The translations under genes were made by a program, and so were the position numbers. A stretch of 64,000 nucleotides of DNA from JADMIH01 sp035274425 (GTDB lineage Bacteria; Chloroflexota; Chloroflexia; QHBQ01; JADMIH01), in assembly GCA_035274425.1 (NCBI GenBank), contig DATEOC010000030.1:41463-105462 (forward strand), written 5' to 3'. The number at the start of each line of letters is the position of its first letter. Position 1 is the first letter of the stretch. The notes beneath the pieces are model-generated. The model did no database searches, was not told where the DNA came from, and was given only the letters and a program-made list of their open reading frames with translations. Positions 1 through 7,376 of this stretch are shown one piece after another.

Positions 1-12
1 CGATCTATTTCC

Positions 13-1269
13 TTAGGGTGCAGAGGGCGCTCCTCGGTAGGCGGACGCCGGACAAAAGGTTTTGAAATCACATGCGGTGCAGGTTTCCTCAGCGGGATTG
101 GGGGTCCAGGTCTTAGTGATGATACCGCCTCTACTCTCACGTGCAACGGACGACTCGATTTCGGCGACGATATGATCGAAGGCCTCGAGGCTTGCTTGAA
201 TCTGACCTGGATTCACAGCAACCTCGCGGAATGACCGCCTCTTTCGATAGTCAAAGGAGAGTTCACCGGGCAGTGTTGGCATTCGTGGGAAGGGTTGCGG
301 ACTGCTGGTGTCACGGCCCGATTTCCACCATTCTGAGACTTGATCAAGCCACGACGCTTGATTAACGTTTGCTTGCAGGTCTTTTGTGAGCGCCAGTTGG
401 TCCCGCCAAAGGCGCTTGATTCTTGGCCAATTTTGGATTGCTTTAGCATCGGCACCGGTTGGCACCAGATCAGTGTTGATTGGTGAGGAGTGGGCTCCGT
501 AGATATCTTCGTAGAGACGGTCCATGTCCTCTGTGCTAGGGACGAGTTCGTTCAAGTACAGGAGAATACCGCTACGAACGTCTGGGCTACCGGGCTGTTG
601 CCCTCGCAGCCAAGCGTAAGTTAGAACCTGGTGCCGGTGATCTTGCCAACTGGTGTGGTGGGGATCGTTCAGGCTCGGCCTGCGCATACCCTTGTAATCG
701 ATGATGAGTTCATACGTTTGGTTTGTCAACGATCCAAGGATCGCATTAGCGAAAGGATTTGGATCCACGATGGGGTTGAGCTGAATCCTCGTCATAACAT
801 CCACTACTCCTTGTACCTCGTAGTAATTGCTCTGGCGAATACTGTCGGTGGCGGCTGGTATCTGCCGAATACCGCGAAGAGTGACCTCTGCGTCTGAGAT
901 TTCGGGGAAGAGGAATGGCCCCCACGTGTTGATAGCGACGAAGGCACGTTCAATTGCGATGGCAAGGAGCTGGACCCTCTGAAAATGAATACCACGTGCC
1001 GCAAGACGTCGGATGATGAGGTGGATTATTGGCTGGAGCTGGGGATCGGACCAGGGGAACGAATGATTGCCAGCTTTCCAGAAGCGATAGGCTTCTTCCA
1101 TGACACCATGGATGAACTGACCGAACCATAGTTGGACGGGTTTAGATGGAGGTAAAGCTCCTCGATTTTGATAGCGGTATTGGAGGCCACAGGTTCGATA
1201 AGAGAGGAGGTCTCCAGTAAGGCTGTAGGCTGGAACTTCATACGGAGTGGGACGGACGGAGAGCGGCAT
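13..1269 (-). CDS. Fe-S PD-(D/E)XK nuclease, AddB/RecB-like
   Basis: A 418-residue protein read as a PD-(D/E)XK exonuclease with an iron-sulphur staple. The catalytic core is visible as D157 (GVVDVM) followed by the D191-x-K193 strand (ELIIDYKG). Four cysteines, C27 near the N-terminus and C397, C400, C406 at the C-terminus (CTACDFKTFC), have the C...CxxCx5C layout of the AddB and Cas4-type nucleases. The ATG at 1269 has a good ribosome site (AAAGGAG, about 8 bases upstream). It follows the UvrD helicase stop by 13 bases on the same strand, so the two form a helicase-nuclease pair reminiscent of AddAB but with a much shorter nuclease protein. Likely role: trimming DNA ends together with the helicase, in repair or in defence. 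The nuclease fold and pairing are well supported; the biological role is inferred. Confidence 0.8.
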   Translation of the reverse strand: MPLSVRPTPYEVPAYSLTGDLLSYRTCGLQYRYQNRGALPPSKPVQLWFGQFIHGVMEEAYRFWKAGNHSFPWSDPQLQPIIHLIIRRLAARGIHFQRVQLLAIAIERAFVAINTWGPFLFPEISDAEVTLRGIRQIPAATDSIRQSNYYEVQGVVDVMTRIQLNPIVDPNPFANAILGSLTNQTYELIIDYKGMRRPSLNDPHHTSWQDHRHQVLTYAWLRGQQPGSPDVRSGILLYLNELVPSTEDMDRLYEDIYGAHSSPINTDLVPTGADAKAIQNWPRIKRLWRDQLALTKDLQANVNQASWLDQVSEWWKSGRDTSSPQPFPRMPTLPGELSFDYRKRRSFREVAVNPGQIQASLEAFDHIVAEIESSVARESRGGIITKTWTPNPAEETCTACDFKTFCPASAYRGAPSAP

Positions 1270-1282
1270 AGTTTATTCTCCT

Positions 1283-3661
1283 TTATATATGAACGAGGTC
1301 TGGTAGGCCTTGCCATGGCCATAAGCCGTCGCGGGTCCAACCAACGGCGACATTGGGAATGGGCCTCGGCTCACCGTTGGGCTGACTAAGACCCACAAGG
1401 AGGAGCACATCCTGGGGCCTGCTATAGGCGACGAAGTACTGACGTACGAGATCATCGAAAGCACGATCGAGTGCGGGTCGAACTGGCAGGGAAGCAAGGG
1501 GAGAGAAGGGTCTGACAGCATCCTCCAAGTTTTGAGAGGGGCCACCGCTCTTGGGGAAGCGTTTGAAGGCGTGGGCAGGGTGATTATTCTTGAAATCACT
1601 TCCGACATTGACGATGACTAGGGGGAACTCCAGGCCTTTTGACTGATGAACTGAGAGGATGTTGAAGCGGTCGCGGGGAAGTTGTTCGATCAGAGTTTCT
1701 GAGATCTCGATCATCCCTGATGCAAGAGGATGGAAGATGCCCCAGAGGTTGTCCTTGATCGATTCCTCACTTGCAGGCGGGTCGCGGCGAATGGCGGCAT
1801 CGTACTTCAGGAACTGTGCAGATTGAGTGATGGTGCGACTAACGGCCTCGAGGTAGACGAGACCTTCCGGGTCGTCTTGAAGAGCAGGGATCCATGTGAT
1901 GAGATTGTAGAGGAGTTCGATGAGCGGGGTCTCGCGGGGCCACCTACCCGCTCCGCGTGGCGAGCGATTCTGCCACGCCGTCACGAATCTGCTTAAGTGA
2001 TTCAAGCGGATGGAGGTGCCTGGTGGGGTGTTGGGGGTGGGTGGATTGGAAGCGATGTACCCTTGCGCAGCAAGTCTCCACGTTTGGAAGACGCCCGGTG
2101 TATCACCAGGAAAGTTAGTGATATTGTTCTGAACTCGCGACCCTGGATCGATGCACTCGAGCATGAGGCCGAGAACCTGCTGAACCTCTGGGATGCGACA
2201 GAATTCCTGTCCACGTGGGTTGAAGACTTTAATGGGTGTAGGGAGACTTTCGAGCTTTCTACGGAGGAGCAGTGGCAGACGGGGGGTACCTCCGGAGTTA
2301 TACTCTCTAGGGGAACTCGATAGTAGAGCACAGTCGCCAATTGCACCGTGGGCAGGATCTTTGACGATAAGAAACTGCCGCCCTAGATGCTGGACTACGA
2401 CGCCAGTGCCATTGAAGACAGAATCGATGAAGCCGGCAAGGTCATGGGCCAACGTTTCGAGGTCTGGGCGAAAGATGCCGAGGATGGGGTATTCAGCGAA
2501 GGAGCCCGTTCGGGCAGCTATCAATGGCGGCTTTCCAACGACGCGTGCGGGAATATACTCGGAATCGAGCGTAACGAAGTCGCTATACATGGAGACGATG
2601 TTACTTGTCGAGCGGTAGTTATTGTTCAGGTATATGGAGAGCGGCTGGATGGCACATTGGGCACTCACCCGATCCGAGAAGTTGGCAAAGAGATCAACGG
2701 TGGCCCCCCGGAAGCGGTACAGAGACTGGTCGTCATCACCGACAACGGTGAAGGAGCCAGAATGAGCCACAGCGGCCCTAGCCATTGCGAAATAAATCTG
2801 TTCCTGTAAATAGTTTGTGTCCTGGTACTCGTCAACTAAGACTACCCGGAGGTCTTCTAGGAAGCGATCGAGAAGGCCGGTACCAAGGCGGGTGAGGAAT
2901 TCGCCTTCCAGAGAGGCAAAGTCCATAACGAGATCATCTGTGAGCTTAGCGTGGTAATCTGAAATGATACGGCAAAGGATAGAGACACCTGGATTTGCAG
3001 GAGCCAGGCTACTCTCAAAAGAGGCAACATCGACCTGGTCATGAAGAAAGCGGTCCCTCGCTGCTCGGCAGAAGTCGAGCATTTGTCTGATGTTAACGGG
3101 GCGATTACTCGCCAAAGCTGCTTTTACGTAGGTTTGAAAGTCCAGGTCCTTGTCTCGACGTTCCGGCCACTTCCAAAGGCCGAACCGCTGCATGAGAGCA
3201 TCGGCGACGAACTCATCGAGGGGAATCGGCGGTTGGGTGCCCGAGGCACGAATTTCGGAGAGAGTTTGCTCGGCGATGCTATCGAGCGTTCCTGTGACTA
3301 CGCGGTTGAGGTCTAGGGCCTCAACCTGTCGCCGAAGCATGGAACTTGAACTTGGATCACGGATGAGCGCATTACGCAGGTCGTCTCCCCAACCAAGGAT
3401 GCGGGAGCGAAGTTCACCTGCGGCCTTGCGGGTAAAGGTAGTGGCAAGGATGGAGGCTGGGTCAACATCATCGACGAAGATAAGCTTAAGGACGCGAAGG
3501 GTGAGAACGGTAGTCTTGCCGCTACCTGGTCCGGCGATAATGAAGAGAGATTGATTTAGAGTTGCGACGACCGCATCACGTTGAGATTTGTCTCTGTCGA
3601 TGCGCCTGTTGAGGAGAGAGGGATCTGTGACGAGGGAGAGGAAGCGGGAGAGTGGGATCAC
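1283..3661 (-). CDS. UvrD/REP-family superfamily 1 ATP-dependent DNA helicase (AddA-like)
   Basis: A 792-residue SF1A helicase. Motifs in order: Walker A GPGSGKT (residues 44-50), motif Ia (TTFTRKAAGEL), Walker B VLVDEYQDT, motif III GDDDQSLYRFRGA, motif IV NNYRST, motif V SVHQSKGLEFPLVIV and motif VI FVAYSRPQD. No nuclease domain is fused; that activity is in the next gene 13 bases downstream. Translation appears to start at GTG 3661 with AGGAGG seven bases upstream. It probably unwinds DNA 3'-5' for the adjacent Fe-S nuclease. Stand-alone UvrD-like helicases also occur in defence systems such as Gabija, but the partner here is not GajA-like. Family assignment is secure; whether it serves repair or anti-phage defence is open. 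Confidence 0.88.
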   Translation of the reverse strand: MIPLSRFLSLVTDPSLLNRRIDRDKSQRDAVVATLNQSLFIIAGPGSGKTTVLTLRVLKLIFVDDVDPASILATTFTRKAAGELRSRILGWGDDLRNALIRDPSSSSMLRRQVEALDLNRVVTGTLDSIAEQTLSEIRASGTQPPIPLDEFVADALMQRFGLWKWPERRDKDLDFQTYVKAALASNRPVNIRQMLDFCRAARDRFLHDQVDVASFESSLAPANPGVSILCRIISDYHAKLTDDLVMDFASLEGEFLTRLGTGLLDRFLEDLRVVLVDEYQDTNYLQEQIYFAMARAAVAHSGSFTVVGDDDQSLYRFRGATVDLFANFSDRVSAQCAIQPLSIYLNNNYRSTSNIVSMYSDFVTLDSEYIPARVVGKPPLIAARTGSFAEYPILGIFRPDLETLAHDLAGFIDSVFNGTGVVVQHLGRQFLIVKDPAHGAIGDCALLSSSPREYNSGGTPRLPLLLRRKLESLPTPIKVFNPRGQEFCRIPEVQQVLGLMLECIDPGSRVQNNITNFPGDTPGVFQTWRLAAQGYIASNPPTPNTPPGTSIRLNHLSRFVTAWQNRSPRGAGRWPRETPLIELLYNLITWIPALQDDPEGLVYLEAVSRTITQSAQFLKYDAAIRRDPPASEESIKDNLWGIFHPLASGMIEISETLIEQLPRDRFNILSVHQSKGLEFPLVIVNVGSDFKNNHPAHAFKRFPKSGGPSQNLEDAVRPFSPLASLPVRPALDRAFDDLVRQYFVAYSRPQDVLLLVGLSQPNGEPRPIPNVAVGWTRDGLWPWQGLPDLVHI

Positions 3662-4043
3662 CTGAGACCTCCTTTAGGAAGGTCCTCGGAGGCTGCATCG
3701 GAGATGGCTAGGAGCCAGCACTTCATTTGGGACATCTTTGCACCGATGCGCCCTGTGGAGATGACTGTTGCGGCTTTTTGAATAACGCCAAAGTTAACGC
3801 CACTGTAGCACTGTAGCGTTGTAGGGCTGGCAGGGGTTCTGGCGTTAGGCGTTTTCGTTGTGAGCACGCGACCATGAGGAGGAAGCGTGGTTGTGACATT
3901 AAGTTCTCCTACATAATCTGGGGGACATAGTGAAGCATAGCAAAATCACTGCCTAGAGATGAGGTGTGATGTCCCTAGTCACGATAGTAGAAGCGATTAT
4001 ACCAAACTAAGGCGGCAAAGTACAAGGATTAGAGGCGACAGTA
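3662..4043. other. Intergenic region with nested inverted repeats and an 8-mer repeat
   Basis: This 380-base gap separates the two UvrD-type helicases. It holds two perfect copies and one degenerate copy of an 8-mer (CACTGTAG) at 3801-3824. They are enclosed by nested complementary arms: 3784-3789 with 3848-3853 (AACGCC/GGCGTT) and 3795-3801 with 3841-3847 (TAACGCC/GGCGTTA). A 69-codon minus-strand reading frame (3658-3867) ends at the helicase start, but it shows no recognisable domain and I do not call it a gene. A structured leader or a degraded element are both possible. Confidence 0.45.
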
Positions 4044-5744
4044 TTATTTGAAGTGTCTTGTAATAGAAGAGGACGCGACGGTGGGTAAGAGGACAGCAAG
4101 ATGGTTGCGGGCCCTGGAGCAAGCGACGTAAAGGACAGACTCAATGGGAGCACGGCCTATTCCCGTTTGCCAACGGTCCAGGTCAACTAGGATGATGACT
4201 GATGCCTCAAGACCTTTGAACGCGTGGATAGTGGTGGAGTAGATTTGATTTGTGAGTGGAGGCCATGCGGTACCAAGAGTGATGTTACCAGGAAGGGGAC
4301 TATCCCAGAGTTGAGTGTGCTGGCGGGAGGGTGTGAGGACAACGATTTGGTCATGAGGAACGTTGCCTTGCCCAGTGATGTCCTTGAGAACTGAGGCAAG
4401 CGTTGGGTGGACCCCAGTAGCTGGATCAAAATGGACGATTTGGACGGGGCGGCCCTGTGGACCTTGAGCGGTGAGCTTCTGAGAGCCAGTGTAGAATTTG
4501 AGCATTTGGCGGTGGATTAAGCGGGTATTGCGGCAGTTGCGGGTAAGAAGATAGGGCGGTCCCGTAATGGGGAATTTGCCCGTATCAGGGTAGATACGCT
4601 GCTGCTCGTCATAAAAGATATAGAGGATGCTCTCGTCTGGGTATCTGAGGAGGCTCTGAAGTGTGGCCCACCAATCGTCCTGGAAGTCCTGCCCTTCGTC
4701 AACGATTAGAGCATCGTACTGGACGTGAAGCTTTTCAGCGGCCTCCATGAGGGCCATCGGGAGGACTTCACTAAAGTAAGACTGATCGTTGGTTTGAACG
4801 AGAGGGATGCCTGCCTCTACAGCTAGCTGGACACAGAGATCATGAAAGCCGACTATGGTGAGGGGGAGTTGATGGAAGTCAGGCTGGGTGGAGAGGCGCT
4901 CTTTGAGGAAGGAGGCAAGACCTTTGTTGAAGCACGTGAGGAGAACGCTGAGACCCTGACGGGCAAGGCGGATAGCCTTTTCGGCGGCGATGAGGGTCTT
5001 GCCTGAGCCGGCACAGCCCCAGATAAGAGCGCGGTTGTGCATTTGGAGGGCTTCGAGAACGTCGTACTGCTCCTGGGTGAGGCGGATCATTTCATTGTTT
5101 TCGTCAACGAACTGGCCCCAGATGGCAGGGTGAAACTCGAAGGATCTCCCGATTATGTTACGGAGGGCATTTATGAGGCCTCTGGGCGGTTGGGGATGGG
5201 CCTTGGGGTTGTAGCCGCGGTAGAAGCTCCAGACCTGATCAAGCCAGAGGGCGGGATCGGCAAGATCTCCGTTGTCGAGGATGATGTCTGGGGAGAGATC
5301 GGCACGAAGCGGGACACCCGAGACTTTGAAGGCAGCGGGGAAAGCGACTGCGTGACCGATGGGGATGGCAGATTCGGCGGTGTTGAGGCTGACTGCCAGT
5401 TGCTTCTTGAGGTTGTATTTGGAACGCATGGCCTGACGGACCGGATCTTTGATTCCGTGAGTGTTCCCAGCCCCGTCCATGCTGAACCACTTACCTGACG
5501 TATCATCGAAGCTGATGCGTTGGCCGCCTTTAACCTCAATTACGAGGACGCCGTGATCTGGGTGAGCAATAACGAAGTCTGCTTCACCGTCCTGAGGGCG
5601 ACCATCGTTATCCAGGAACTGCCATTGGACACTGTGGAAGACGATATAGGGATCGGGCAGAAGGCGGAAAGCGTCGTAAACTTTCTTTTCAGCGATTTGT
5701 TTGGGGAGGTCCCATTGGACCTGGTTGGGGAACATCTGAGCCAT
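4044..5744 (-). CDS. NERD-domain nuclease fused to UvrD-like helicase
   Basis: About 566 residues. The first ~130 residues are a nuclease-related (NERD) domain with the acidic/lysine pattern GEADFVIAHPDHGVLVIEVKGG. A compact SF1 helicase follows: Walker A GCAGSGKT, Walker B LIVDEGQDFQDDW, NCRNT, TTIHAFKGLEASVIIL and YVACSRARNHL. NERD-helicase fusions are known as mobile and defence-associated proteins. I place the start at ATG 5744 because the NERD domain begins right after it; an in-frame TTG at 5804 would add 20 residues and bring the start within seven bases of the preceding stop, so coupled translation is possible. Neither start has a convincing Shine-Dalgarno. It lies between the membrane protein upstream and the AddAB-like pair downstream, all on one strand. 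Confidence 0.82.
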   Translation of the reverse strand: MAQMFPNQVQWDLPKQIAEKKVYDAFRLLPDPYIVFHSVQWQFLDNDGRPQDGEADFVIAHPDHGVLVIEVKGGQRISFDDTSGKWFSMDGAGNTHGIKDPVRQAMRSKYNLKKQLAVSLNTAESAIPIGHAVAFPAAFKVSGVPLRADLSPDIILDNGDLADPALWLDQVWSFYRGYNPKAHPQPPRGLINALRNIIGRSFEFHPAIWGQFVDENNEMIRLTQEQYDVLEALQMHNRALIWGCAGSGKTLIAAEKAIRLARQGLSVLLTCFNKGLASFLKERLSTQPDFHQLPLTIVGFHDLCVQLAVEAGIPLVQTNDQSYFSEVLPMALMEAAEKLHVQYDALIVDEGQDFQDDWWATLQSLLRYPDESILYIFYDEQQRIYPDTGKFPITGPPYLLTRNCRNTRLIHRQMLKFYTGSQKLTAQGPQGRPVQIVHFDPATGVHPTLASVLKDITGQGNVPHDQIVVLTPSRQHTQLWDSPLPGNITLGTAWPPLTNQIYSTTIHAFKGLEASVIILVDLDRWQTGIGRAPIESVLYVACSRARNHLAVLLPTVASSSITRHFK

Positions 5745-5810
5745 ATGTAAGGAGTTTCTTTCCAGCCACTGTTGGCGGAATTCAAGGTAGATATGAATAA
5801 GCAACTTGGG

Positions 5811-6725
5811 TTATGAGATCGGTTTTTCCCCGAATCGGGTGTGAATAAGTGCCCAGAGGAGTGCGATGACCAGGATGATGGCTGCGCCAACAATGATGAA
5901 CGGAGCTATATCTTTGTCTGTACCAAGGTATTGGAAAGGCCAGGAATCAATGAGACGAAGAGCGACAGAAAGAAATGCGATAGAAAAAACAACACAATTA
6001 CCGGCGACGAAGAGAGTGGGGCCGTCGAATTCGTAGTTCGATGGTCTAAGCTTTGCTTCGTACAGGAGTGTGAGCGTAAAGAGCACCGCGCCCAAGAGGC
6101 TGTAAAACCAGAAGGCCCGTTGGTCCGGGGCGAAGAGAGCACCCGCAAGAACGAGTAGGGACAAGATAGCAAGCTTAAAGAAAGTACTGCCCCATGCCAG
6201 CCAGACCGTATTGCTTTGTACAGTCTGAGCGACTAACCTAGCCTCTTGGATGTAATTCTGTGTCATCTGGAATTGCAACTGCGCAACTGTATGATCATCC
6301 CAATGCTTAGTCCACTCTTCCTCCTTCAGCCGGGCAATACGCCAGAAGAAGAGCAAGGAATCAGCCTGGCGATCATGACTTCGGAAACGTGATGGAAGGT
6401 TGAGAGCACCGGCTCCTAGTGCAGCAATATAGAACATGGAGCCAACAGCGACAAAGATAATGTAGGACGCGAAAGCCATGAGTGAAGCGGATACCTGCAG
6501 CCCGAAGACATCGAGGTTAAGTTCAGTGGTGAGAACTCTGGTGTAGATTGTCGTAACAGCGGCAGTTAGGAACGCGATAGCGCTCAAAATTCTGCTTGCT
6601 TTATCGTCGGTGTGCTTGTTCGCATCGATGATCGTTTTAAAGGTGGTTTCTGCAAGTTTGAGACGATCATCTGCATCCGGTGCCTTAGCCACAATACTGC
6701 CCATATTTGAAATCAGGTTTGTCAT
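5811..6725 (-). CDS. Multi-pass membrane protein resembling Pycsar/SLATT-type effectors
   Basis: A 304-residue protein with about six hydrophobic segments (roughly residues 42-64, 78-105, 173-198, 204-224, 236-258, 272-293) and a long soluble stretch between the second and third. The N-terminal pattern, E-x3-K-x-II-DAN-x-HTDDKASRILSAIAF, resembles the 'DxKAS' entry to the first helix of DUF5706/SLATT-like membrane effectors, which kill the host when a nucleotide signal is made. It starts at ATG 6725 with AAGGAGG nine bases upstream, 36 bases after a nucleoside-deoxyribosyltransferase-like gene, so the two probably form a unit. No cyclase is seen nearby. The effector analogy is from pattern recognition only; an ordinary integral membrane protein is the alternative. 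Confidence 0.5.
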   Translation of the reverse strand: MTNLISNMGSIVAKAPDADDRLKLAETTFKTIIDANKHTDDKASRILSAIAFLTAAVTTIYTRVLTTELNLDVFGLQVSASLMAFASYIIFVAVGSMFYIAALGAGALNLPSRFRSHDRQADSLLFFWRIARLKEEEWTKHWDDHTVAQLQFQMTQNYIQEARLVAQTVQSNTVWLAWGSTFFKLAILSLLVLAGALFAPDQRAFWFYSLLGAVLFTLTLLYEAKLRPSNYEFDGPTLFVAGNCVVFSIAFLSVALRLIDSWPFQYLGTDKDIAPFIIVGAAIILVIALLWALIHTRFGEKPIS

Positions 6726-6761
6726 TGTATATTGGCCTCCTTTGCCAGAAAGCGCAGAGTT

Positions 6762-7178
6762 CTAGCTCGTCGGGTTTAGTCGCAAAGTGACTAGACGCAA
6801 TAACTCCTCGATGGAGGGGACGATGGTGCGCCCATAGTCGCAAATGCCCCAGATCATGTTGTTGACGCCGCGAAAGTCATCTGTGATGCCGAAACAGGGT
6901 TTTCCCTGGGCGAAGAAGTAGCCAAGCTCGGCGCTTGTGCCGGAATCCTGGTCTTGGCCGGTGAGTAGGGCAACACACGCGTCACAACGACCAAGAGCCT
7001 CAACATCTGCCTGGAAGATTCTCTCACGCTCTGTTGGTGAGTTAGGGTCTAGTAGCCCGATATCCCGATGAGGCAGGAAGGTTTGGAAGCCGGAATCCTC
7101 CAGGGATGCGCAGATCCGTTCCAGGTACCAGCGCTCATGAGTGTTAAAGAGTGGCCCTGCAATGTAGATATTAGTCAT
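6762..7178 (-). CDS. Nucleoside 2-deoxyribosyltransferase-like (DRHyd) protein
   Basis: A 138-residue single-domain protein. The N-terminal IYIAGPLF strand-loop and the later D66-x-CVALL...DSGTSAELGYFFAQGKP block are those of the nucleoside 2-deoxyribosyltransferase family, with E84 in the position of the nucleophilic glutamate. Family members cleave or exchange the base on (deoxy)nucleosides; distant relatives, including TIR domains, act on NAD or nucleotide signals in bacterial immunity. It begins at ATG 7178 (AAGGTG upstream), after the big helicase and before the membrane protein, on the same strand. In this position a role in making or removing a nucleotide signal for the membrane protein is plausible, but plain nucleoside salvage cannot be excluded. 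Confidence 0.75.
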   Translation of the reverse strand: MTNIYIAGPLFNTHERWYLERICASLEDSGFQTFLPHRDIGLLDPNSPTERERIFQADVEALGRCDACVALLTGQDQDSGTSAELGYFFAQGKPCFGITDDFRGVNNMIWGICDYGRTIVPSIEELLRLVTLRLNPTS

Positions 7179-7298
7179 GAATTCACCTTGTTGTGCTTGG
7201 TAGAGGCGGCAAGGACAACTTTGATTTAGGACATTCGTTTATCGCTCATAACTGCCCACGAGACCATCTCCGAGGATACGACGAGTTCGGGAACACTA

Positions 7299-7376
7299 AG
7301 AACTGCTAACAAAACCGTCTGACAGCTTTATTCGTCCTTCGTCCAATACTTCCATGCCGGTTTTGTTAGCAGTTCT
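7299..7376. repeat. Perfect 19-bp inverted repeat with 40-base spacer
   Basis: Arms at 7299-7317 and 7358-7376 are exact reverse complements (AGAACTGCTAACAAAACCG). The right arm overlaps the stop codon of the large helicase (7375-7377), so the structure would sit at the 3' end of that mRNA, before the deoxyribosyltransferase-like gene. There is no clear U-run, so it is a weak candidate for a factor-independent terminator; a processing stem or protein/recombinase binding site is equally possible. Confidence 0.7.

Noticed and set aside
6762..7178. TIR-domain or SLOG protein
   Set aside because: The DSGTSAELG active-site block and short length fit the nucleoside deoxyribosyltransferase family better.
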